From: Candidatus Competibacteraceae bacterium
Lineage (GTDB): Bacteria; Pseudomonadota; Gammaproteobacteria; Competibacterales; Competibacteraceae
DNA length: 64,000 nt
Assembly: GCA_016712625.1 (NCBI GenBank)
Contig: JADJQQ010000004.1
Location: 682,001 to 746,000, forward strand
Direction of reading: 5' to 3'
Of the stretch, positions 15,943 through 23,528 are shown in pieces (position 1 is the first letter of the stretch; each line of letters opens with the position of its first letter). The notes beneath the pieces are model-generated. The model saw nothing but the letters and a program-made list of their open reading frames with translations. It did no database searches and was not told the DNA's origin. The position numbers and the translations under genes were made by a program.

Positions 15943-16189
15943 TTAACCACCATAGACATCGAGGGTCGGATCGCCACCATCCAACCAAAGCGCGCCAGCG
16001 CGTGCCCTAACCAGCACACTCGATAACTCATAAAAAACTCTCTCAAATCTTCACGGCTAACTTCTCTAAGCACCACCATGGGGTACTCTGCTTGCTGTTC
16101 CGTGGCGAGGATGCCGCTCACCCTAGCAACAGCTTTTTCACTTTTTTAAAGTAGTCATCCGAAATCCGGTGCTGATCGAGCCATTTCAT
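15943..16189 (-). CDS. Small unrecognised gene, readable only after two single-base corrections
   Basis: Three minus-strand frames join into one ~82-residue protein. MKWLDQHRISDDYFKKVKK opens at 16189. Adding one G to the GGG run at about 16117-16119 leads into SGILATEQQAEYPMVVLREV. Adding one T to the run at about 16032-16037 leads into YELSSVLVRARAGALWLDGG and DPTLDVYGG before TAA at 15943-15945. GGGGG precedes the ATG by about 9 bases. Both breaks are at homopolymers, like those in essential genes of this window, so a functional gene is plausible; a true pseudogene cannot be excluded. Coding-like sequence continues upstream to about 16240, so the start is uncertain. Confidence 0.45.
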
Positions 16190-16266
16190 CCATGGAATCC
16201 CCCTACTCCTCGCGTTATCATCCGTAGCTGTAAATTCATCCGTGTGCCGCTACCACAAACTAGCTT

Positions 16267-16479
16267 ATGACTGGCGACAACCCCGAATTGCCTGATGATC
16301 CACCCTCTCCTTGTATCGGTATCTGCGTCATCAACCCTCAAACTCAATTGTGTGACGGTTGCCTTCGCACTTTGGACGAAATCGCTTCTTGGTGGGATTA
16401 CAACCCCGCCCAAAAACAAGCCGTACTTGGTAAATTAGAGAGCAGGTTGGCCCATTTGATGGATGGCGCTTCATTTTGA
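16267..16479 (+). CDS. DUF1289 family Cys-rich small protein
   Basis: The 70-residue product carries the DUF1289 signature: SPCIGICVINPQTQLCDGC followed by LRTLDEIASWWDYNP. Four cysteines (CIGIC and CDGC) probably bind a metal, zinc or an Fe-S cluster. The molecular role of the family is not established. Its end overlaps the longest reading of the next gene, and the two are probably co-transcribed. Confidence 0.85.
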   Translation: MTGDNPELPDDPPSPCIGICVINPQTQLCDGCLRTLDEIASWWDYNPAQKQAVLGKLESRLAHLMDGASF

Positions 16480-16522
16480 CAGACTCTCGATCAATGCTAG
16501 GTACAAGTTTCTAGAGAACATG

Positions 16523-17128
16523 ATGCCGCTCTCCGCGCCTGCCCCTCGTCAGTTACTCCACAGCCGTACGGTCCAATGCCGTGGCTATCAGCGTGAAGAT
16601 GGCCTTTGGGATATCGAGGGGCGGATGGTCGACACCAAAACTTATACTTTTCCTAATGAAGATCGCGGGGGGGCTATCGAACCTGGCGAAGCTTTGCATG
16701 ACTTGTGGATTCGCCTGACTGTGGACAACACGTTCTGTATCCGTGATGTCGAAGCTCAAACCGACAGTTCACCCTTCGCCCTTTGTCCGGCGATCACCGA
16801 GCGTTACCGGAAGCTGATCGGGGTGCGGATTGGTCCAGGGTGGTCACTCAAACTGAGAGAATTGTTTGCCGGAATCAACGGCTGCACCCATATGACCGAA
16901 CTATTGGGGCCGGTTGCCACCACGATGTTTCAGACGCTTTATGGCAAGCACTATGACGAAGAAGATCGTAAAGCGCCAGATCACCGATCACCACCGCCCG
17001 TGCTTAACACCTGCCATGCCCTGCACACCGACGGGCCAGTCGTGCAGAAGCGTTGGCCACAAGCTTATACCGGTTCGGATCGGGAGTCAGCGCTGAAAAC
17101 ACGGCCGTTGCTGGACGACATTACCTGA
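16523..17128 (+). CDS. DUF2889 family protein
   Basis: This is a protein of about 201 residues with the family start MPLSAPAPRQLLHSRTVQCR and the core GYQREDGLWDIEGRMVDTK, then INGCTHMTELLGPVATT. The ATG at 16523 is preferred because it matches the family N-terminus; the frame is open back to 16463. DUF2889 has no assigned function. The tail (about residues 150-201) is hydrophilic and less conserved. It converges on gpsA. Confidence 0.82.
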   Translation: MPLSAPAPRQLLHSRTVQCRGYQREDGLWDIEGRMVDTKTYTFPNEDRGGAIEPGEALHDLWIRLTVDNTFCIRDVEAQTDSSPFALCPAITERYRKLIGVRIGPGWSLKLRELFAGINGCTHMTELLGPVATTMFQTLYGKHYDEEDRKAPDHRSPPPVLNTCHALHTDGPVVQKRWPQAYTGSDRESALKTRPLLDDIT

Positions 17129-17156
17129 ATAAGCCCAAACGCAAGCTCGCAAAGCT

Positions 17157-18164
17157 TTAGATGCCCTCCGGTTTTGGTTGACGCGCCAATAAGCTTTCCA
17201 CAGCCCGTCGGGGATTTAGGCCATAGTGCAACACTTGATCGACGTGCTCGGTGATCGGCATATCCACTCGATATTGTTGCGCCAACCGCACAGCTTCCCT
17301 GACGGTAGCGGCGCCTTCCACCACTTGACCGATAGCCGCCAACGCCATTTCGGCCGATTCGCCCCGCCCGATCGCCAAACCGAACCGGCGGTTACGAGAT
17401 TGATCATCAGTACAGGTCAGCACCAAATCTCCGATACCGGCGAGTCCCATCAACGTCTCGCGCTGCCCGCCCACGGCTAAACCCAACCGCGCCATCTCCG
17501 CCAAACCCCGCGTAATCAACGCTGCCCGCGCATTAGCTCCAAATCCCAGGCCATCAGCAATGCCAGCCGCTATAGCGAGCACATTCTTGATCGCTCCTCC
17601 CAACTCCACTCCAATCACATCGGCGCTGGTGTAAGCACGCAGATTAGAGCCGTGCAGCAAAGCGGCGACCCGGCCGGCATGCGGGGCATCTTCCGCCGCG
17701 ACAGTGACGGCGGTGGGTAAACCAAGCGCCACTTCGCGGGCGAAACTGGGGCCGGAAATCACAGCTGTCGGCCATAGCGCGCCCAAGATCTCCGCTGTCA
17801 CCTCATGCAGAAACCGACCGCCGCCATGTTCCAGCCCCTTCGTCGCCCAAGCGAAACCGGCGTGAGCTGGAAGATGCGGTCGTAATAGGACGAGCGTCGC
17901 CCCATAGGCATGACTGGGCACGGCCACTAAGGCCAGTTGCGCGCCAGCAAGCGCCTGGGCCAGATCAGCTTCCGCGGTTAGTGCCGATGGGAAGGGGATC
18001 CCTGGCAAATAACGGCGGTTTTCTCGATAGCGACGCAGTGGCGCAACCTCATCCGGATCATGGCCCCACAATCGTACGTTATGGCCGTTACGCGCCAGCA
18101 ATAACCCCAGCGCGGTACCCCAGGAGCCTAAGCCCAAGACCGCGACCGTAGCCGGGGCGTTCAT
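17157..18164 (-). CDS. gpsA: NAD(P)-dependent glycerol-3-phosphate dehydrogenase
   Basis: GpsA reduces dihydroxyacetone phosphate to sn-glycerol-3-phosphate for phospholipid synthesis. The Rossmann motif VLGLGSWGTALGLLLARNGH is at the N-terminus. WATKGLEHGGGRFLHEV and the substrate-binding/catalytic segment ELGGAIKNVLAIAAGIADGL (with the conserved Lys) follow. Length (335) is normal. The start lies 3 bases from the secB stop, so the two are co-transcribed, as in many gammaproteobacteria. Confidence 0.95.
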   Translation of the reverse strand: MNAPATVAVLGLGSWGTALGLLLARNGHNVRLWGHDPDEVAPLRRYRENRRYLPGIPFPSALTAEADLAQALAGAQLALVAVPSHAYGATLVLLRPHLPAHAGFAWATKGLEHGGGRFLHEVTAEILGALWPTAVISGPSFAREVALGLPTAVTVAAEDAPHAGRVAALLHGSNLRAYTSADVIGVELGGAIKNVLAIAAGIADGLGFGANARAALITRGLAEMARLGLAVGGQRETLMGLAGIGDLVLTCTDDQSRNRRFGLAIGRGESAEMALAAIGQVVEGAATVREAVRLAQQYRVDMPITEHVDQVLHYGLNPRRAVESLLARQPKPEGI

Positions 18165-18167
18165 GCC

Positions 18168-18641
18168 TTAGTGTGTCGCTGGCGCGGCGCCTGCCGTCCC
18201 GGCCTGTTGCTGCTGCAATCGTTGCAGGTAAAGGCCATCAAAATTGATGGGGTTCAGCAAGAGCGGGGGAAATCCGCTCTTGCCGACCAAGGATGCTATT
18301 TCCTCGCGCGCGAAGGGGAACAGGACATTGGGACAGAACGCATGGAGCATATGCCCCATTTGCGAATCGTCGAAACCCCGAAGCGTGAATATTCCGGCCT
18401 GTTGCACTTCGGCCAAATACGCCGTGCGTTCGCCGAGCTTGGAGGTTACGGTCACGGTCAGCACGACCTCGAACAAATCCTGAGCTAAAGGCGTGGCGCC
18501 AGTTTCCAACCTTACTTCGCTTTGTGGCTGCCACTGCTGCTCGGTAAAAATCCCAGGCGAATTAGGGGTTTCCAGAGATACATCCTTGAGATAGATTTTC
18601 TGAATATCGAAATGTTGGGAAAGCTGTTGTTGCTCGCTCAT
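18168..18641 (-). CDS. secB: Protein-export chaperone SecB
   Basis: SecB is a tetrameric chaperone that holds precursors unfolded and delivers them to SecA. The 157-residue product shows FDIQKIYLKDVSLETPNSP, VTVTSKLGERTAYLAEVQQA and the late motif CPNVLFPFAREEIASLV, then FPPLLLNPINFDGLY. The C-terminal tail has a short Gln/Ala-rich end rather than the basic SecA-binding zinc tail. It lies directly before gpsA; a 270-bp gap without a gene separates it from grxC. Confidence 0.95.
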   Translation of the reverse strand: MSEQQQLSQHFDIQKIYLKDVSLETPNSPGIFTEQQWQPQSEVRLETGATPLAQDLFEVVLTVTVTSKLGERTAYLAEVQQAGIFTLRGFDDSQMGHMLHAFCPNVLFPFAREEIASLVGKSGFPPLLLNPINFDGLYLQRLQQQQAGTAGAAPATH

Positions 18642-18911
18642 GCAGATTGCCTTGGATGGATTGTTTTTAAAATCGGGCGCTGTAAAAATAGAAAAGCATC
18701 AAGCCGTTTATTTTACAGAGCAGGACGAGAAGATGCCCAACAATCGATCAGTGACGGGACATCGCTACGCTTGGATGCTGGGCGACCTGGCGGCGTGAGG
18801 CTACCGTGCAACACCCCTTGCCGATGAACGACATAGCACGAACGTCGTTGTAGGACCAGGCTGGAGCGTTTCACACGCTTCACAGACAAGAAGAAAATCC
18901 TATAACGCGCA

Positions 18912-19169
18912 TCAAGCGCCTTGTAACAGAGGATCCAGCTCGCCGCGCCGTTCTATATCGTATAAATCATCACAGCCGCCAACATGCCTGCCGCCAATGA
19001 AAATCTGCGGCACCGTGTTACGACCGGTACGATCGTTAATTTCCTTCCATAAGGCTGGATTCTGGTTCACATCCAGCACTTTATAGGACACTCCCTTGCT
19101 ATCGAGCAGCGCCCGCGCTCGCCGGCAATATGGACAAAATTTAGTGGCGTACAACAGGATCTCAGGCAT
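18912..19169 (-). CDS. grxC: Glutaredoxin 3
   Basis: This 85-residue glutaredoxin has the active site CPYCRRARALLDSKGV, the cis-Pro segment TVPQIFIGGRHVGGCDDLYD and the normal single-domain length. It reduces protein and glutathione mixed disulfides in the cytoplasm. It follows the rhodanese gene by 24 bases and precedes secB and gpsA on the same strand. Confidence 0.95.
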   Translation of the reverse strand: MPEILLYATKFCPYCRRARALLDSKGVSYKVLDVNQNPALWKEINDRTGRNTVPQIFIGGRHVGGCDDLYDIERRGELDPLLQGA

Positions 19170-19193
19170 GATTCGCCTCCGAGGGTCGCAATA

Positions 19194-19622
19194 TTACTTT
19201 TTCCGGTTGGTCGGCAGATGGGCATCCAGCCAAGCCTGCAACCCCCCGCTCAAACTGTAAACATTGGCGATCCCACTCTTGTTCAGCAACGCACACGCTG
19301 ATTGTGAGGTATTTCCACTACGACAATAAACAATGATCGGTTTATCGCCAGCCTTACGCAGCTCATCCATCCGCTCTCGTAATGAAGCCAGCGGGATATG
19401 ACGGGCTTGGGGAATATGGCTTTCCTTGTACTCTCCGCCATCGCGAAAATCCACGATCCAGGCATCCTGATCGTTGATCAAACGCAATACTTCGGGGGCA
19501 CTGAGGGCTTTCACGCCACGGATCTTGCGCAGAACCTCGCTCCCCACCAGCATACCCAGGATGACGAACAACGCCAGAAACAACAGCCAGTTGATCTGGA
19601 AAAACTCAATAAAATCGGTCAT
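19194..19622 (-). CDS. Membrane-anchored rhodanese-like sulfurtransferase
   Basis: The 142-residue protein has one N-terminal membrane helix (WLLFLALFVILGMLVGSEVL, residues ~13-32) followed by a rhodanese domain (DAWIVDFRDGGEYKESHIP). The active-site loop is VYCRSGNTSQSAC, with the catalytic Cys in the typical CRxGxxS/T setting. It probably moves sulfane sulfur at the inner face of the membrane. It corresponds to YibN in the grxC-secB-gpsA block. Here it also follows a DUF2892 protein; together they match the two halves of E. coli YgaP. Confidence 0.9.
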   Translation of the reverse strand: MTDFIEFFQINWLLFLALFVILGMLVGSEVLRKIRGVKALSAPEVLRLINDQDAWIVDFRDGGEYKESHIPQARHIPLASLRERMDELRKAGDKPIIVYCRSGNTSQSACALLNKSGIANVYSLSGGLQAWLDAHLPTNRKK

Positions 19623-19637
19623 GTGATTCCTTGGAAA

Positions 19638-19874
19638 TTATTCTTGGACAGGGCAGCCGCCCGGAGCGCCCGCGCTCTTGACACCCAGCTTCCATAGGAG
19701 CATCTCCGCCGGGCAGAACCGGGTGAAGCCACTCTGAAACAGGTTCAACCCAACGAATGCGGTGAACCACAGCCAGTAGCTGCTATGGTAGAGCGGGCTG
19801 GCCGGCGCCCCCAGCAGCAAAGACAATAAAACAAAAGAACCGGCCATAATCCGGATTATTCTCTCGCTGTTCAT
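19638..19874 (-). CDS. DUF2892 inner-membrane protein
   Basis: This small two-helix membrane protein reads MNSERIIRIMAGSFVLLSLL, then WLWFTAFVGLNLFQSGFTRF, with the DUF2892 ending CPAEMLLWKLGVK. The ATG at 19874 fits the family start; in-frame ATGs exist at 19880 and 19919. In E. coli the same domain is fused to a rhodanese in YgaP, which forms membrane dimers. Here the rhodanese is the next gene, 15 bases on. The final GGCPVQE adds a Cys. Confidence 0.85.
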   Translation of the reverse strand: MNSERIIRIMAGSFVLLSLLLGAPASPLYHSSYWLWFTAFVGLNLFQSGFTRFCPAEMLLWKLGVKSAGAPGGCPVQE

Positions 19875-19957
19875 AGCCATCACCGATTGTTGAGAAACAG
19901 ATTGGAACCTCGCCAGCACGAACGATGATTCCGACAGACGAAAAGTGGGTAAGGGGT

Positions 19958-20323
19958 TCAGCTTCCGGCGCAGAAAACGTCTCGCATCATACCGATCAAG
20001 CGCAGCGTGCGGGCGTCGCCCACCCGATAATAAACCCGGTTGGCGTCCTTGCGGCAGTTCAAAATACCCTTGTCGCGGAGAATAGCCAAATGTTGGGAAA
20101 TATTGCTCTGGGACGTACCGACGTATTCGACAATGTCCTGAACGCTGACTTCCTGATCGCCCAAGACACAGAGGATCTTGAGCCGCAATGGGTGCGACAT
20201 GGCCTTGAGCGACCGAGAGGCGCGCTCGATATCCTCATCGCGGGTAATGAGAGAATTCAATGAAAGAATACCATCCATCTTGGTACCTGCCATAACCATG
20301 CTCGCACATGCATTGCACGCCAT
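19958..20323 (-). CDS. ArsR-family regulator, likely sulfide/persulfide-responsive (YgaV/BigR/SqrR type)
   Basis: This 121-residue winged-helix repressor has KAMSHPLRLKILCVLGDQEV, the recognition helix segment VGTSQSNISQHLAILRDKGI and the wing RKDANRVYYRVGD. Two cysteines, ILCVLGD in helix 2 and DVFC at the C-terminus, sit where YgaV/BigR/SqrR proteins carry the pair that forms a disulfide or polysulfide bridge with reactive sulfur; arsenic-type CxC ligands in the recognition helix are absent. It precedes DUF2892 and rhodanese genes on the same strand, like E. coli ygaV-ygaP. The start is uncertain: an ATG at 20278 (MDGILSLNSL) would remove a Cys-containing 15-residue extension. Confidence 0.88.
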   Translation of the reverse strand: MACNACASMVMAGTKMDGILSLNSLITRDEDIERASRSLKAMSHPLRLKILCVLGDQEVSVQDIVEYVGTSQSNISQHLAILRDKGILNCRKDANRVYYRVGDARTLRLIGMMRDVFCAGS

Positions 20324-20351
20324 GGGAACAAAGCCTTATCTTAACGAGTGC

Positions 20352-20371
20352 ATATTAGCGTAGTTTAATAT
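20352..20371 (-). promoter_or_regulatory. Candidate operator and promoter of the ArsR-type regulator
   Basis: ATATTA at 20352-20357 and TAATAT at 20366-20371 form a palindrome with an 8-base spacer about 30 bases upstream of the regulator's longest start. Read on the minus strand, TATATT at 20367-20372 could be the -10 element, so a bound repressor would block transcription. Spacing and AT-richness fit operators of ArsR-family proteins; this is inference. Confidence 0.45.
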
Positions 20372-20586
20372 AGTGATATTGAGAAGTCACGGACGCAAGT
20401 CGACTGGCGAAATCGGTTGGTGGGGCGTATTATTTCGGCAAATCATTTCGGCGGAATTTCCATAAGATTTAACTGTATCCGCGTACTGTTTACCCCTATG
20501 AGGTTCAAGCGCGCACTAAACCGCCGATCACTGCTTCCAGCTGGATAACAACAACTACCGCACTGAACTGAGGAGGCATTACTTCG

Positions 20587-21333
20587 ATGTATAAAATCGT
20601 GCTCGTCCGCCACGGCGAAAGTCAGTGGAATCTGGAAAACCGCTTTACCGGTTGGGTCGATGTCGACCTCTCCGAAAAGGGCCGCGAAGAAGCGAAAAAA
20701 GGAGGCCAGGCGCTCAAGAAGGAAGGCTACATCTTTGATGTGGCATTTACCTCGGTCCTTAAGCGCGCCATTCATACGTTGTGGATCGTACTGGACGAAT
20801 TGGATCTGGCCTGGATTCCCGTACAGCGCAGCTGGCGACTGAACGAGCGCCATTATGGCGCCTTGGCTGGTCTGAACAAATCGGAAACCGCGGCCAAACA
20901 TGGCGAGGAACAGGTCAAGATCTGGCGGCGCAGCTTCGATATTCCGCCGCCGGCTCTCGATCCGAACGATCCCGGCCATCCCTCCAAAGATCCGCGCTAC
21001 GCGGGTCTTGATGCTCGCGTGCTGCCCGGCACTGAGAGCCTGAAAACCACTATCGACCGGGTGTTGCCCTTCTGGCACGATACCGTCGTTCCCGCCATCC
21101 GTTCTGGCAAACGGGTATTGATCGCCGCGCACGGCAATAGTTTGCGGGCGCTGGTGAAGTATCTCGACAATATACCCGATGACGAAATCGTGGGTCTGAA
21201 TATCCCAACCGCCGTCCCCTTGGTCTATGAACTGGATGCCGAACTACGGCCTATCAAGAATTACTATCTTGCCGATCCCGAGGAACTTAAGAAACTCATG
21301 GACGCTGTTGCCAATCAGGGCAAAGCTAAGTAA
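20587..21333 (+). CDS. gpmA: 2,3-bisphosphoglycerate-dependent phosphoglycerate mutase
   Basis: GpmA interconverts 3- and 2-phosphoglycerate. The catalytic His lies in LVRHGESQWNLENRFTGW; the second signature is RSWRLNERHYGALAGLNK and the second His is in LIAAHGNSLRALVKY. Length 248 is normal. AGGAGG lies 10 bases upstream of the ATG. One of the residues in FTSVLKRAIHTLWIVLDEL matches the substrate-binding loop. A terminator hairpin follows. Confidence 0.95.
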   Translation: MYKIVLVRHGESQWNLENRFTGWVDVDLSEKGREEAKKGGQALKKEGYIFDVAFTSVLKRAIHTLWIVLDELDLAWIPVQRSWRLNERHYGALAGLNKSETAAKHGEEQVKIWRRSFDIPPPALDPNDPGHPSKDPRYAGLDARVLPGTESLKTTIDRVLPFWHDTVVPAIRSGKRVLIAAHGNSLRALVKYLDNIPDDEIVGLNIPTAVPLVYELDAELRPIKNYYLADPEELKKLMDAVANQGKAK

Positions 21334-21363
21334 GCACCTCCCGCTCTCTCATCCCGCACCATC

Positions 21364-21402
21364 CCCGGACGCTGCTAGAACCGCTCAGCGCCCGGGCTTT
21401 TC
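21364..21402 (+). terminator. Terminator after gpmA
   Basis: CCCGG-A-CGCT (21364-21373) pairs with AGCG-C-CCGGG (21387-21396), with one A/C mismatch and a 13-base loop, followed by CTTTTCCC. It lies 30 bases after the gpmA stop and separates it from ctpA. Confidence 0.6.
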
Positions 21403-21526
21403 CCGCATCCCAACCCGCTTCCCAGTGAATTTCTCAGGCGATCTTCGCAATTTCCGGGTCCAGTGGATTGTCTTATAGGGAAAATAGTTTAAGGTTCCTA
21501 GATTTCCCCCTGCCGTAACTGTCAAG

Positions 21527-22888
21527 ATGCTTGGAGTAAAGATGAGTGCTGTAACCCGACGCGGTCTGGCGCTGGTAGCAAGTTTTCTAGCGGGTGCATT
21601 GCTGGCAAATGCGGAAGTTGTCTCGGCGGAGAAGGATGCCTTGTCAGAGGCCAAGCTACCGCTAGATGAGCTGCGCACCTTCACTGGCGTGTTCGATGCT
21701 GTCAAGCAGGACTATGTGGAACCGGTCAAGGACAAGGATTTGTTGGAAAACGCCATCCGCGGCATGTTGGGCAATCTCGATCCGCATTCCGCCTTTCTGG
21801 ACGCGGAAGCGTTTCAGGATTTGCAGGTCGGCACCTCCGGTGAATTCGGCGGTCTGGGCATCGAAGTCGGCCAAGAGGATGGGTTTATCAAGGTCGTCAC
21901 CCCCATTGACGATACCCCAGCCCAACGGGCCGGTATCCGTACCGGGGATTTGATCATCCGGCTCGACGACACCTCGGTCAAAGGCATGGCGCTGTCGGAT
22001 GCGATCCAGCGGATGCGCGGCAAGCCGAACACATCGATCACACTGACCGTGATTCGAGAAGGGGTTCGGAAACCCTTAAAATTCAAGCTGGTCCGGGAAG
22101 TCATTCAGGTCAAGAGCGTCAGAAGCCGCCTATTGGAGCCGGGATTCGCTTATCTGCGCATTACACAATTTCAAGCCAAGACCGCTCAGAACCTGCAACA
22201 GGAACTACAAACCCTCGAACAGAAGAACCAGGCTCCGCTAAAAGGTCTCGTGCTGGATCTGCGCAACAATCCGGGCGGCGTGTTGAACGGCGCGGTGGAT
22301 GTGGCCGATGATTTCCTGGAAGACGGGGTTATCGTCGAGACCAAAGGCCGCAGTAACGGCTCCGATCAAAGCTTTAAGGCGACTCCCGGCGATTTATTGA
22401 AAAAAGCGCCCATCGTCGTGTTAGTGAATGGCGGTTCAGCGTCGGCATCAGAAATTGTAGCCGGCGCCTTACAAGATCACCAACGAGCGCTCATCCTTGG
22501 CGAGCGCACCTTCGGTAAAGGTTCGGTGCAAACCATACTCCCGTTAGGCAACGGCACCGCCGTCAAGCTGACCACAGCGCGGTATTACACGCCAAAAGGC
22601 CGCTCCATCCAAGCCGCCGGCATCGAACCGGATATCAAACTCAAAGCGCTCAAGGTGGGCGCTGATAACAACAGCGATTTGGATTTTATCAAGGAATCCG
22701 ACCTGACCGGTCACTTGCGCAATGATCGCACTGACAAACCTGAAAATACCCCTTCAGAAAACCCGCCCGATAATATCCCCCAAGGCACTGGCGTTGATGG
22801 CGAGCTGGCCCAAAATGATTATCAGCTTTATGAAGCGCTCAATCTGCTGAAAGGCATGACGCTGGTGCAAAATCGTAAAAGCGGCTGA
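21527..22888 (+). CDS. ctpA: Carboxyl-terminal processing protease (S41 family)
   Basis: This is a periplasmic serine protease that trims or degrades exported proteins. It has a signal peptide (LALVASFLAGALLANAEVVS) and an N-terminal helical domain with MLGNLDPHSAFLDAEAFQDL. A PDZ domain covers about residues 95-175 (GGLGIEVGQEDGFIKVV). The S41 core has the catalytic Ser in NGGSASASEIVAGAL and the general-base Lys in ERTFGKGSVQ. The C-terminal ~70 residues are hydrophilic and less conserved. Length 453 is normal. The start may be the ATG at 21542 (MSAVTRRG). In many relatives a phosphoglycerate mutase and envC precede ctpA; here gpmA is upstream and envC is absent. Confidence 0.93.
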   Translation: MLGVKMSAVTRRGLALVASFLAGALLANAEVVSAEKDALSEAKLPLDELRTFTGVFDAVKQDYVEPVKDKDLLENAIRGMLGNLDPHSAFLDAEAFQDLQVGTSGEFGGLGIEVGQEDGFIKVVTPIDDTPAQRAGIRTGDLIIRLDDTSVKGMALSDAIQRMRGKPNTSITLTVIREGVRKPLKFKLVREVIQVKSVRSRLLEPGFAYLRITQFQAKTAQNLQQELQTLEQKNQAPLKGLVLDLRNNPGGVLNGAVDVADDFLEDGVIVETKGRSNGSDQSFKATPGDLLKKAPIVVLVNGGSASASEIVAGALQDHQRALILGERTFGKGSVQTILPLGNGTAVKLTTARYYTPKGRSIQAAGIEPDIKLKALKVGADNNSDLDFIKESDLTGHLRNDRTDKPENTPSENPPDNIPQGTGVDGELAQNDYQLYEALNLLKGMTLVQNRKSG

Positions 22889-22935
22889 TCGGTCTTGCTC
22901 CAAGCTATCATCAACCCGCTTAAGAGGAGAACATT

Positions 22936-23481
22936 ATGGCTACCGTCCTGGTTCCGCTAGCGCAAGGCTGCGAAGAATTGGAGGCTGTTACCATCATCGA
23001 TCTTTTACGTCGCGCCAACGTCAGCGTTGTGGTCGCGGGCTTGGAAGAAGGCCCAGTGACCGCCTCGCGGGGGGTGGTGCTGCTTCCTGAGATCGCGCTG
23101 GATGCGGTGATGGATCGCGATTTCGATGCAGTGGTGCTGCCGGGCGGACTTGGCGGCGCGCAACGCTTGGAAGCTGACCAACGCATTACGGCCTTGCTGC
23201 GGCGGCAAACCGAACAAGGTCGCTACGTGGCCGCCATTTGCGCCGCGCCGCGAGTGCTGGCCAGCGCCGGTTTGTTGAACTATCGGGAAGCCACCGCCTA
23301 TCCAGGCATTCTCGATGGCCTTAGCCATATTCGGTTAAGCAGCGCCGCCGTGGTGCGTGATGGCACCTTTATCACCTCGCGCGGGCCTGGCACGGCAATG
23401 GATTTTGCGCTGAGCTTGATCGAAATCCTGTGCGGGCAAAAAACTCGCGATGACGTCGAAGCTGCTTTACAGCGTTCCTGA
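22936..23481 (+). CDS. DJ-1/PfpI family protein (YajL-like)
   Basis: The 181-residue DJ-1 fold protein has TVLVPLAQGCEELEAVTIID at the start and AVVLPGGLGGAQRLEAD. The nucleophile-elbow Cys is in AAICAAPRVLASAGLL and the late motif is ITSRGPGTAMDFALSLIE. It matches the YajL/DJ-1 branch, which has been linked to chaperone, deglycase or oxidative-stress roles; which of these applies here is unknown. AAGAGGAG precedes the ATG. Confidence 0.9.
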   Translation: MATVLVPLAQGCEELEAVTIIDLLRRANVSVVVAGLEEGPVTASRGVVLLPEIALDAVMDRDFDAVVLPGGLGGAQRLEADQRITALLRRQTEQGRYVAAICAAPRVLASAGLLNYREATAYPGILDGLSHIRLSSAAVVRDGTFITSRGPGTAMDFALSLIEILCGQKTRDDVEAALQRS

Positions 23482-23528
23482 AACACTCGCGCTTGCCAAT
23501 CAAAATCTGGGACAGGTCATCCAAGGCA

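Noticed and set aside
18642..18911. Gene in the secB-grxC gap
   Set aside because: The frames here are short, lack ribosome binding sites and resemble no family; the stretch is treated as intergenic.
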